Source of the DNA: Dryomyza anilis
Lineage: Eukaryota > Arthropoda > Insecta > Diptera > Dryomyzidae
Length of the DNA stretch: 64,000 bases
Assembly (NCBI GenBank): GCA_951804985.1
Contig: OX638130.1
Span: forward strand, 41,565,475 to 41,629,474
Direction of reading: 5' to 3'
Under the pieces are notes generated by a model. It was not told the origin of the DNA. It saw only the letters and a list, made by a program, of their open reading frames with translations, and did no database searches. Below, in pieces: positions 8,817 through 18,843 of this stretch. Each line of letters opens with the position of its first letter. Positions within the stretch are counted from its first letter, which is position 1. The translations under genes were made by a program, and so were the position numbers.

Positions 8817-10084
8817 ATGGAGTGCATGAAAAGCGAGCTTGATTTATTCGAACCTCTTCCAATTCAAAATAGTGTTTTACGCACAGAAGAAGTTGCATAC
8901 GATCCGATCGCTTCTCTAGATAATGCTGGAACAATTGAATTTGTATGTTTGGGAAATGGTGAAATGTATAGAGATTTATCTAGTGTTTATTCACGACTTG
9001 TGGTACAATTAAAAGATATACATAATAACAATTTAACTGATGGTTCTGTGGGAGTAGTTAATAATATTCTTCACTCAATATTCAGAAGCTCTTCAGTATA
9101 TTTAAACAATGTATTGATTTCACAGAGCGATAATAATTATCATTATCGTTCATATATACAAACTCTATTAAACTATGGAACGGATGCCAGCAAAACACAT
9201 TTAACAACATCAGGTTGGTATCCAGATACTGCTGCTGAGTCGGCCAGTAATACTGCATTAGACACACGAAAACTTATTTTCCAAAAAAGTAATAAAGTTG
9301 AACTATATGGAAAAGTGCATGGAGATATTTTCAATCAAACCAAGTTATTGCTAAACAATGTTGATCTGAGAATTACATTCAATTTAGAGAAATCAGCATT
9401 TTATGTAATGGAAACAACTGGCGAATCATCACTAAAAATTTTGGAGGCACAATTATTTATGAATCATGTTACAATTAATCCAGGAATACTTCTCGCTCAT
9501 CATAAAGTATAACAAAACAAAAACGCTATATATCCCTATAGCAGAGTAGAAGTAAAGTCATTCACACTTTATCCAGGTAATCATTCATTATCAATTGATA
9601 ATGTGGTGATTGGCCAGTTACCAAACTATTTGTCATTTTGCAAGGTGCTAAATAAAGCATATACAGGAGATAGAAAACTCAATCATTTGAATTTAAACAT
9701 TTTAATTTACAAAGATTTAATTTATCGATAAATGGCGTACAAGTACCTTCTCAACCATTAGAATTTGATTATCAAAATGATACCAATGGAATAAGCTCAA
9801 GAGGCTACAATTTGCTATTCAAGGGAAATGGCATTAAATATTTTGATAAAGGAAACCATATAACGAAAGACTTGTTTGATAACGGATTCTTCATTTTGGC
9901 ATTTGATCTGACTGCTGATCAATCAAATACACACATGTGTGCAAACTTATTAAATCAAGGAACCATTCGAATTGAAGGAAGATTTTCCAAACCATTGGAC
10001 GAAGCTATAACTTGCATTGTATACAGTGAATATGATTCAATGCTAGACATTGATAGAAATCGAAACGTTCGAATAACATTATAA
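8817..10084 (+). pseudogene. Major capsid protein (double jelly-roll), broken
   Basis: This would be the hexon-like shell protein. The N-terminal part (MECMKSELDLFEPLPIQNSV) is open to an in-frame TAA at 9510. The same frame then runs on with VEVKSFTLYPGNHSLSIDN and GQLPNYLSF. A frame change near 9690 leads into a final segment with GISSRGYNLLF, GFFILAFDLTAD and GTIRIEGRF, typical of the C-terminal jelly roll. About 420 residues is close to the family size. One stop and one shift break it. It is followed after 2 bp by the protease, as in an operon-like virus block. Confidence 0.82.
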
Positions 10085-10086
10085 AT

Positions 10087-10542
10087 ATGAATACCTTGCA
10101 CATAAGAAATGATCTGAGTAAAAATTCTTTTACCAAACGATATTTTAAAGGAGTATTCTCATCGGTTCAATTACCAAAAACCGTAACTAAACCAGCAGTT
10201 CTAATAGCAAATACTGACCCTTCTTATGCATCTGGCTCTCACTGGATTGCATTTTACTTTGATACCAAAAATAATGCCGAATATTTTGACTCCTCTGGAC
10301 AACCTCCTCTTAAGCGAGAATTTATAAACTATATCAATAGAAATAGCAAAAAAATGATTTATAATAAATATCAAATACAAGGAAATTTTTCCAATACTTG
10401 TGGATATTATTGTGTATTATTTTCCTTATACAAATGCCAACATAAAAGTATGAATTATTTTCAACACCTTTTTAACAAAACTAATTTCAAATATAATGAT
10501 ATTATTATTTTAAAAATGTATAAGAAAAAGTTTAAAAAATAA
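10087..10542 (+). CDS. Adenovirus-type cysteine protease
   Basis: This is the maturation protease of the virion, family C5. The frame is intact at 151 codons. Catalytic residues are in place: His52 in SGSHWIAF, Asp68 in EYFDSSG, Gln98 in QIQGNF and Cys105 in NTCGYYC. The order and spacing match adenovirus-like proteases, with Asp in place of the usual Glu. It is one of the few undamaged genes of the element. It is separated from the capsid gene by only 2 bp and faces the minus-strand genes downstream. Confidence 0.9.
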   Translation: MNTLHIRNDLSKNSFTKRYFKGVFSSVQLPKTVTKPAVLIANTDPSYASGSHWIAFYFDTKNNAEYFDSSGQPPLKREFINYINRNSKKMIYNKYQIQGNFSNTCGYYCVLFSLYKCQHKSMNYFQHLFNKTNFKYNDIIILKMYKKKFKK

Positions 10543-10619
10543 AAAAATATAAATATATTGATTTAATGTTTTTTATTTATTTATATATATTCTTTTATAT
10601 ATATTCTTTACAAAATATT

Positions 10620-11022
10620 TTATTTATTTTCATCTATAATATTTATACTATTGAATTCAAAAACCGCCATATTATATTTGGCTTTATCTCTTCCTTTAAA
10701 AATAACACTATTAATGCCATTATCCTTTAATTTTTTATATGGGTTTTTTGTTTGAAAAACCTCTCCAATTCGTTTTGGTAAAAATATCCACAGAGGAGAG
10801 CTATCTTCGTCCATTAGTGTCAATACCATTTTATCAACATATTGGGTTTCCTTCAATTTACATCCTGTAATATTATACTCAAATCCAATTTTGAGATCAT
10901 CTATCTTTGTATATCCCTGCCCAATCTGACAGTTGTTTAATTGGTGAAGTAAAGCCTAAAGAAATTTTAATAACTATTAAAAACTATATTAATAATAAAG
11001 CACAAAATGTTTTTCTTACCAT
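10620..11022 (-). CDS. Small spliced Maverick protein, OB-fold-like (candidate)
   Basis: The minus frame ending at 10620 contains VLTLMDEDSSPLWIFLPKR and ends EFNSINIIDENK. It extends upstream without an ATG through LNNCQIGQGYTKIDDLKIG to 10955. There a splice acceptor (TTTCTTTAG) and, 64 bp upstream, a donor GTAAG at 11019 define an intron 10956-11019. Removing it joins an ATG at 11022-11020 directly to the frame, giving about 113 residues. The run of beta strands with a conserved F-L-P-K-R suggests an OB fold and single-stranded DNA binding; this is an inference. It converges on the protease gene. Confidence 0.5.
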
Positions 11023-11187
11023 GATTGTTTCCAATTGATTCTTTTTTTAGACTAACTAAATTTTACAAACTGAAGGTGTTATAGACAAAAAAACAAGCAT
11101 TGAAACATTAAATTATGTATGTTAAAAGAGATGCATATATTTTGAAAGTAATAAAAATCTTCTTTTAAAATATAATAAAGAATTTGT
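11023..11187. other. AT-rich spacer
   Basis: No coding or repeat structure was recognised. It separates two minus-strand genes of the element. Confidence 0.4.
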
Positions 11188-12311
11188 TTATTTTCTATTG
11201 GACGTATTTACATGAATATGTACATGAGACAAATAGACATAAAAATACATTTGATTGTTTTTGATCTTTTCTTTATAATAATCCTCTTCCGCCCTTTTTA
11301 CTATTTCTTCCAAACAAGCTTCCTCCAAATCTTCGAAGGTTAATTCAATATTAGACTTTATAACTGGTTCATTTGTCGTCTCGACAATAGAAAAAGTTCC
11401 GCTAGCAAAATTATAGGCTACATCTTGTGAATTCGAATCCTAATCGCTGTACTTCCATGCTTGTATTCCTCGTTCTGCTAATGCCGACTGTGAATACTCC
11501 TCATCATCCAGAATATTTTGAGCAGGCTCATATAGAGGTCGTTCTATTGAGGACGAAGTATTTTCCATATACTCCCTATCGTTCCAAATATCCTGAGCAG
11601 GTTGACAAACTTCAGAAAGGAATTGTTTTGGTAGGATAGTGCTGACTATTGGTGATGGTGTGCATTGGTGTGTAGTAAGTAAATACTCCTGTGAATACTC
11701 CTCAGTGTCCAGAATATTTTGAGCAGGCTCATATATAGAGCGTTCTATTGGAGTCGAAGTATTTTCAATTAACTCCCTATCGTTCCAAATATCCTGAGCA
11801 GGTTGATAATCTTCAGAAAGGAATTGTTCTGGTAGGATAGGGCTGACTATTGGTGATGGTGTGCATTGATGTGTTGATTCGATAGTTATAATACTATCAT
11901 CGATATCGATGACATCAGGATCCACTTGCATCGATGTTCTGTTTGAAGCACTTCTTCTCCTTTTGGGTTGGTTAGCAAGTGGAGCAGCATTTCTCTTATT
12001 TATATTAGATGATGATGGTTGGTTGCATCTAATTTCATCTTCATCATCAGAGATACTTATAATGCTTGGATTTTGTAGCCTGCTTGATGTCTTCTTGGTG
12101 CGGTTACATGATGCATGCTTGGTGCAGCTTGTTGTCTGATAGATACTACTGCATGATGCATGCTTGGTGCTGCTTGGTGGCTGCTAGGTGCTGCTGCTGC
12201 CCTGCGAGCGTCATAGTCCCTGAATGCCAATTTCTCGCCATTGCATTCGGATTCATGCTTCGGTTTTAAAAAGATATTGAAGATTTCGTTACACTTATTA
12301 CACAGGAACAT
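11188..12311 (-). pseudogene. Zinc-finger protein related to polymerase N-terminus, broken
   Basis: The minus frame begins MFLCNKCNEIFNIFLKPKHE with a C-x2-C and later H-x3-C, a zinc-finger-like start. An Ala/Pro/His-rich repeat follows (HQAAPSMHH, several times). After a frame change near 12,065 it reads SIISISDDEDEIRC and APLANQPKRR, shared with the fragment at 2.6 kb. Next is a tandem duplication of about 95 residues (HQCTPSPIVS ... PAQDIWNDRE ... YEPAQNIL, twice). A TAG at 11,434 interrupts the frame, which then continues acidic to a TAA at 11,188. It may be the displaced 5' part of the polymerase gene or a separate regulatory gene. Confidence 0.55.
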
Positions 12312-12604
12312 GTTTGTATTGTTTTTTTTTGATTTTGTTTTAAATTTAACAAAAAAAAAGTTGATAAACTATATTTTATTTTTTTAATTCCATTTAAAAA
12401 ATAATATTTTTTAACACTTTATTTAAACTTTATATAAAATTTTACAAACAATTTACTCAATGCACACGTTACGCGGAGGAGCGATTTGTAACTGATTCCA
12501 AAAGAAAGAAAATCTAATCGAACTCGGACATTTCAGAATTTCCAAGGATTATGTATTTTATCGAAAATGATCTCAACCCTAAATTAAAAAAACAAAAACC
12601 ATTC
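12312..12604. other. AT-rich sequence, possible element end
   Basis: This consists of poly-A/T tracts followed by a less AT-rich stretch. It may include the right boundary of the Maverick, but no terminal repeat could be paired within the window. Confidence 0.3.
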
Positions 12605-13190
12605 AATAACAATTTTATGACGGTTGAATTTACCTTTGTTCTATTGTAGTAACTAAAAAAGGTCAATATAAAAACGATCCCACACTGCGACAGACACGTT
12701 CACATTAAATTGACAGTTCAGTTTCGGACATTTTATGACAGGTTCAAGGATCATGTTTGTTCTTGAAAACGATCAATAGAAAAATCAATAGAAAACCTTT
12801 TTATTATCTTTTTTAATGACGTCATAAACTAGAAATTTTATGACGGTTGCATTTACCTTTGTTCTATTGTAATAACTAAAAAAGGTCAATATAAAAACGA
12901 TCCCACACTGCGACAGACACGTTCACATTAAACTGACAGTTCAGTTTCGGACATTTTATGACAGGTTCAAGGATCATGTTTGTTCTTGAAAACGATCAAG
13001 TGAAAAATCAATAGAAAACCTTTTTATTATCTTTTTTAATGACGTCATAAACTAGAAATTTTATGACGGTTGCATTTACCTTTGATCTAACTAAAAAAAG
13101 GTCAATATAAAAAACTATCCCATTTTTTTTATTACGGTTGCATGAACCTTTGTTCTAACTAAAAATGGTAATATAAAAAAAAAAACGATC
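12605..13190. repeat. Tandem repeat, period about 224 bp
   Basis: The unit starts near TTTTATGACGGTTG (about 12,611) and recurs at about 12,836 and 13,060, with two nearly full copies followed by two shortened, diverged ones near 13,060 and 13,131. It contains ATGACGTCATAAAC, a CRE-like palindrome, and AAACGATCCCACACTGCGAC. No coding potential was seen. Confidence 0.85.
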
Positions 13191-13283
13191 CCACCCTCTG
13201 ATATAATTAAAAAGGTCAACATAAAAAATATCCCACAATCTTCAAGTACCTGCGATACGTATTCATGAAATTTTTTCTCTGCA

Positions 13284-13445
13284 TCTCTTGCAGACTCTCG
13301 CATAAATACTGATCCCTCTCCGAGCATTTGCAGGCTCTCGCAAAAACATTGATCCCTCTCCGATCATTTGCAGACTCTCACAAAAACACTGATCCCTCTC
13401 TGAGTCTTTGCAGACTCTCGCCAAAACACTGATGCCACCCAATGC
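13284..13445. repeat. Tandem repeat, period 40 bp
   Basis: Four units of TTGCAGACTCTCGCAAAAAC followed by ACTGATCCCTCTCCGA occur with starts about 13,286, 13,326, 13,366 and 13,406. The copies differ at a few positions. Confidence 0.85.
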
Positions 13446-13550
13446 TTATACCTGAACCTGAAGCATGTATTCTTCGATCGAAAACTGTATGATACTAGTC
13501 TATAAAACTGATCCCATACATTACATGATACCAACAACAGCAAAATAAAA

Positions 13551-14406
13551 CGAGTTGGGAAAGTTGGGTCACATGGGTAAGTTCGGTCACATGGGGCGGA
13601 TTTTTATAGTCGGTCGGGCCCGACTATGGAATACCCTACACCTTTGGTGAGGATATTAATGTGGGATATTTAATTGCATACCTAAATTTTAAAGTTTTTA
13701 ATTATGCTGAACCTCCCCACACTCAGAATATTATTCATAAATCAGAAATTTACGTCTTATATCCCCATAATTTAAAAAATTTATATAAAAGTATAAACAA
13801 CTAAAAAAAAAAAAAAGAATAATATAATTGGGCGGACCACGCCTATATTTAAAATTTTGAAAGGCTAATATTTCATAGATTTGATTTTAATAATTTACGG
13901 ATCAAATTTCCACTATGAAAACCCGGGAAATAATGAAAAAAAAAAAGTGGGCGGATCACGCCCATTTTTGGACCACATATTTATAGGTGAATTATAACAA
14001 TACCTTTTAAATTTTATAACTATACCTTGAATACTTTTCGAGTTATTAGTTCCGAAAGAGTTATATAAAAGTGACTTGTATGGGAGGTGGGCGAGTCCGT
14101 TGACCGATTTGGCTCATTTTCAAACTCAGTTCCTACTTTTGGCTAAAATATATTGAGACGAAATTTCATCGCATTCTGATCAGTATTTCTCAAGTTATTC
14201 TGTATTCGGACAGCAAGACAGCAAGACGGACAGACAGACAGACAGACAGACGGACGGACAGACGGACAGACGGACATGGCTAAACGGACTCGGGTAGTGA
14301 TGCTATCAAGAATATATATACTTTTCCATACCGGACACGCCTCCTAAGGGGCGTTACAATATATGCACAAAGTTAATATACCCTGTACCTCATAGGTGTA
14401 GGGTAT
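13551..14406 (-). mobile_element. HINE-like dispersed repeat, type A copy 1
   Basis: Read on the minus strand, the unit begins ATACCCTACACCTATGAG. It carries a (GTCTGTCC)n-type microsatellite, ends a long body with the inverted motif GTGTAGGGTATTCC and a hairpin around CGGGCCCGAC, and finishes about 65 bp later with CCCAACTCG before T-rich flank. A second copy on the opposite strand is at 32,003-32,758. The layout (subterminal inverted motif, microsatellite, stem-loop near the 3' end, T flank) resembles non-autonomous Helentron elements (HINE/DINE-1). Family naming is an inference. Confidence 0.65.
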
Positions 14407-14409
14407 AAA

Positions 14410-14618
14410 AAATACCAACATGAATTCCAACTAGTAATCCCAAAATTATTTTAATAGGAATTCCAGCAAGTATATAAAAATACCAACATGAATTCCAACT
14501 AGTAATCCCAAAATTATTCTAATAGGAATTCCAGCAAGTATTCTAACAAGTATTCCAATAGGAATTCCAGCAAGTATTCTAACAAGTATTCAAATAGGAA
14601 TTCCAGCAAGTATTTGCA
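14410..14618. repeat. Tandem repeat of AGGAATTCCAGCAAGTAT units
   Basis: Units of about 38 and 73 bp built from AATAGGAATTCCAGCAAGTA and TTCTAACAAGTATTC repeat up to the exact start of LINE coding sequence, so the LINE 5' truncation joins this array. Confidence 0.8.
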
Positions 14619-16388
14619 TGGTGTATGCTGGTTGACTCTCTAGTCAACGATCTCGATGGACCAGGTGTCTATTTCCAGGCCTATGCAGATGATGTTGCCA
14701 TTCTTGCCACAGGCTTTTCCCTCAATGAGGTCTGTGTTAAAACACAAAACTCATTGAACCGAATTGACAGCTGGTGTACTGCAAACGGACTTTCCGTCAA
14801 CCCTCACAAAACAGGGATTGTTCTCTTCACTAGGAAAAGAATAATGACAGGATTATCTCTACCAGTACTTAAGGGTGTCACTATTCCTCTGTCTAACGAA
14901 GTAAAATATCTGGGCTTAACTCTAGATAGTAAACTACTTTGGACAAAACATGCTGAAAACAAAATTTCGCGAGCATTGAATGCCTTCTGGCAATGCAGAG
15001 GAATTTTTGGGAAGACATGGGGACTATCGCCGAACAAAACCTTATGGATTTACACGGCAATGATAAGACCGATGATATCATATGCATCGGTAGTCTGGTG
15101 GAACAAGCTGTCGCGAAAATGCGTGACAACTAGTCTTGCCAAGATTCAGAGAACCGTGTGTCTGGGTGTTACGGATGCCTTTCCCACTACACCTGGTCCA
15201 GCACAGAATGCAATCTTAAACCTACCACCACTTGACATCTTCATCAGAGGCGAAGCCATGAAAGGCTGCTGGAGACTAAAACGAGGTGGTTTCTGGTTTA
15301 ATGTTCCCTGGAATATCTCTGACATTGCACTTGACACTCCATTAGACACCTGTCTACTGGAGATGCCCTCTGATGCAATGATAACAGAAATATTACCAAG
15401 ACGAAATTTTGAGGTCTGCCAACCTGACATTCAAGACTGGCTAACGCCTGACTGTGAGCCAGGTAGAGGGTCACACCGCATTTTCACAGACGGCTCCAGA
15501 ACCGATCAGGGATCTGGTGCTGGAGTGTTTGTGGAACCGGATGACCGCAGACTTCACTTCGCCTTAGGCGACAATGCCTCGGTATTTCAAGCAGAAGTCT
15601 ATGCAATACTTATGGCTATGGACTACATTGCGGATAATAGATGGCAGAACAGGGCTATATCAGTTTGCAGCGATAGTCAGGCTGCTCTTATGGCTTTGAA
15701 CAACCAGGTCATCACATCCAAAATTGTACGTCAATGCATATCACGTCTCAATTGTGTTGGTAAATACAATACACTGAAACTGATTTGGGTGCCGGGCCAT
15801 AAAGGAGTTTCGGGCAATGAAACATCTGACGAACTAGCACGTGCTGGATCTGAGGATAATCCATTTGGACCAGAACCTGTGCTTGGACTACCTGCATCTA
15901 CGGGAAAATTCGTCATCAGCTCTTGGGTCGCCTCCGCACACAAGAGCAGATGGCTGAATGAGACGAAATGCAGATTCTCCAAGCTCATGACACCGACGAT
16001 AACCAAAAGATCGGCCTCGTTTCTACTTTCCTTAAGTAGAAAGGAGTGCAGAAAACTGACGGGACTTCTAACGGCACACAACGCATGTGAAAAACACATG
16101 AACGCAATAGGCCTGGCCGAAAGCTCCTTATGTTCTGCCTGCTACGAAGAAACTGGCACCACAGAGCACTATCTCTGTGACTGTCCAGCATTTTCTAGAA
16201 TTAGAAGGCAGATCTTTGGCACAGACGTGATGAGAGAGGATCAGCTTCACTCTCTATCACACAATAGCCTTCTTAGATTCAATAATGAATCTAAGAAGTA
16301 TCATTAAAAACCAGGGAACTGGGTCACAGCACAATGGATATAACCCTGTCTGAGTGCAGTGGCTCTATTTTTTATCCCACATTAAAAA
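14619..16388 (+). mobile_element. 5'-truncated LINE with RT and RNase H
   Basis: The frame 14625-16307 (560 codons) encodes the end of a reverse transcriptase, with the catalytic YADDVAIL near residue 22, then thumb sequence to about residue 250. An RNase H domain follows at about 285-415, with FTDGSR, AEVYAI, CSDSQAAL and GNETSDELAR supplying D-E-D-D residues. It ends with a Cys/His motif (CSACYEE ... TEHYLCDC). RT plus RNase H in one frame points to the I or LOA group. The 5' portion with endonuclease and most of RT is missing. The 3' UTR is short, ending near 16,388. The remaining frame has no stops. Confidence 0.85.
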
Positions 16389-16596
16389 AGTATTTGCATA
16401 AACTGCGATTAAACGTAGCTTGGCGCTCTTTTTGCCAAAGGGCCTATGACAGAAGAATCAGGGGTCCCCTATCTATACTACTGCCTGCGGCGCTCTTTTT
16501 TTGCCTGCGGCGCTCTATAGGTCTACAATTGGATTGGATATCACAGTTAGAAGCCCAGTAGAATCCAACTAGATTCTCCAACTTCCAATTGGATCC

Positions 16597-17577
16597 AACT
16601 TTTGCTCAAAAGTTCCGGCTCAAAAGTTCCGCTCGGAACTTTTGCATACAAAAAACGTTCGAATCGTTCCTATCGCCATAGACACGCATACTGGTGCGTA
16701 AGTGGAACTTTTTTGGATAAATCTGTTCCTGTGGGCCTAGATACGCATACTGGTGCGTATTGGGAACTTTTTGGGTGAATCGTGAATCTAGGCCCATAGG
16801 AAGAGATTCACCCGAAAAAGTTCCAATGACGCACCTGGTTCCGTATCTAGGCCCACAGGACGCGATTCACCCAAAAAAGTTCCAATGACGCACCTGGTTG
16901 CGTATCTAGGCCCACAGGAAGCGATTCACCCAAAAAAGGTCTAAAGACGCACCTAGATGCGTATCTAGACCCACAGGAAGCGATTCACGCAAAAAAAAAG
17001 TTCCAATGACGCACCTGGATGTGTATCTAGGCCCACAGGAAGAGATTCACCCGAAAATTCCAATGACGCACTTGGATGCGTAGCTAGACCCACAGGAAGT
17101 GATTCACCCGAAAAAGTTCCAATGATGCACCTGATTCCGTATCTAGGCCCACAGTAAGAGAGTCACCCAAAAAAGTTCCAATGAAACACCTGGTTCCGTA
17201 TCTAGGCCCACAGGACGCGATTCACCCAAAAAAGTGCCAATGACGCACCTGGCTGCGTATCTAGGCCCACAGGAACGATTCACCCAAAAAAGTTCCAAAG
17301 ACGCACCTGGATGCGTATCTAGGCCCACAGGAAGCGATTCACCCGAAAAACTCCCAATGACGCACCTGGATGCATATCTAGGCCCACAGGAAGCGATTCA
17401 CCCAAAAAAGTTCCAATGACGCACCTAGATGTGAATCCATACCCATTGGAACTTTTAAGCGGAACGAATCAATCGTTCTTCATCGGAACGTTCTTTGTCG
17501 GAACGATTCAAACGTTTTTTGTATGCAAAAGTTCCGAGCGGAACTTTTGAACCGGAACTTTTGAGCAAAAGTTCCGA
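16597..17577. mobile_element. Fold-back element with internal 59-bp satellite
   Basis: Inverted ends of about 75 bp match: CTCAAAAGTTCCGGCTC and GCATACAAAAAACGTTCGAA at the left read in reverse complement at 17,505-17,577. Inside are two copies of a roughly 59-bp unit in one orientation (16,680-16,790), then about eleven copies in the opposite orientation (16,800-17,440), each with GACGCACCTGG and TATCTAGGCCCACAGGA. No gene was seen; apparent frames are satellite translations. It resembles fold-back (FB-type) elements. Confidence 0.8.
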
Positions 17578-17807
17578 TTGAAACGTTTGCGCTCGGAACT
17601 TTTGCTTTTCGTTCGTTCCGTTCCCAACCCCTGGAACATATTGATGTTTAAAAACAAAGAAAAAATAAATTGGATTTGGTACTCGTTGAGCAGAAATACA
17701 CTCCGTCTCATTTATTTAAGAACACTTCAATTTGTTTACATATCAGTATATTTCTCCCACACTTTGAGGTATTCATGTAAATTTTAGTTCGAGATTTTAA
17801 AAATAAC

Positions 17808-18631
17808 ATAATGCATGATTTCCATGCTATCTTTCGTTATCCCCAAATCGATATCACTCGGTATTATTTGTTATGAATGAATACAATATTTTATTGTTTT
17901 TATAACAAACTGACATTCAAAATTCATTAAAAACAACATTAAATTAAGCAGCCGTTGCCGTTGGAAATGTACAATTTGTCTTCAAATCATGAACATTTTT
18001 AGTCAGTGCCTCTATGATAAAGAGATAGACCTATGATAAAGAGATAGGCAGTCCCCGATGGTAGACAATAGGGTTACAGACATGAAGGATGAAATGAATA
18101 AACGATTCGTATGTCCAGGTGTGCGTCATGTCACAGAAGTTGATGCACAACATGCGATCGAAATTGGGTTCTTACGCGGTTGCCGTGTAGCTGAATTCGT
18201 ACCACAGCACCCATCAGTAAGACGTACGGCTTGAAATTACGCTGAAGGAAACCGCGCAAAGTTTCCGTTTCCTCACAAAAGTTTGAATTTTTATTTTATA
18301 CAATTGTTTGACAATGAATTTATTAAAATTCTTATGTCAATGTGAAATAGAAAAAATGTAAACAAAAAAACATATGTTTTTTATAGCAAGCAAAAAAATT
18401 GTTATCGATTTATAGGAAAAGTTTAAACATTTGAACTTTTGCTATCACTCGCTTTCACTCGTTATCCCTCAATATCATCTGGTGATATCGCTTGCTATAA
18501 AATTGTGTCAGATGTACTCGTTTCATTCTAGCATTAAAATTTCTGGTTTGAAATGATTTGCATTTCATCTCTATTTAGAGAAATAGTGATGACGAGTGAT
18601 AGCGAAAGATAGCATGGAAACCATGCATTAT
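17808..18631. mobile_element. Non-autonomous repeat with ~28-bp inverted ends
   Basis: Left end TAATGCATGATTTCCATGCT pairs with the right end AGCATGGAAACCATGCATTA; both continue into ATCTTTCG-type sequence. It lies between the left outer and inner repeats of the Tc1-like element. The centre holds no clear gene; 18,030-18,240 is less AT-rich. Related sequence occurs at about 54,920-55,110. Confidence 0.6.
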
Positions 18632-18843
18632 TCTGAAAATATTGCATGCGTAAATTTATAGTTGTGCCAATAAGCAGTTATTTTTTTCCTCAACTCTGAG
18701 TGCACTCATGAATTATCGATTGTTTTTTGTCTCAATTGTTTAAGAACGCCATAAACCCACATAAAGTAACTGTATTTTCGTAACATTTTATTAATACATA
18801 ATTTTAGTTTAAAAAATTAGTAATGAGTAACATCACCTTGATG

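Larger units (their letters stand above)
1..12400. mobile_element. Maverick/Polinton DNA element (partial, decayed)
   Basis: The segment carries the diagnostic Maverick set: protein-primed DNA polymerase B, a retrovirus-like integrase with chromodomain, an FtsK/A32-type ATPase, an adenovirus-type cysteine protease, and minor and major capsid proteins, plus small element-specific genes. The order is polymerase (+), zinc-knuckle (-), integrase (-), unknown (-), then a + block from about 5.0 to 10.5 kb, then two - genes. The left end lies outside the window. The right end is not resolved and terminal inverted repeats could not be identified. The family assignment rests on several independent motifs and is firm; the outer limits are approximate. 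Confidence 0.93.

Noticed and set aside
13284..13445. CRISPR-like 40-bp direct repeats
   Set aside because: Units are contiguous with no unique spacers; this is a simple tandem array in an insect genome.
17143..17419. Short frames in the 59-bp array
   Set aside because: Satellite translation with repeated GLDT or YLGPQE motifs.
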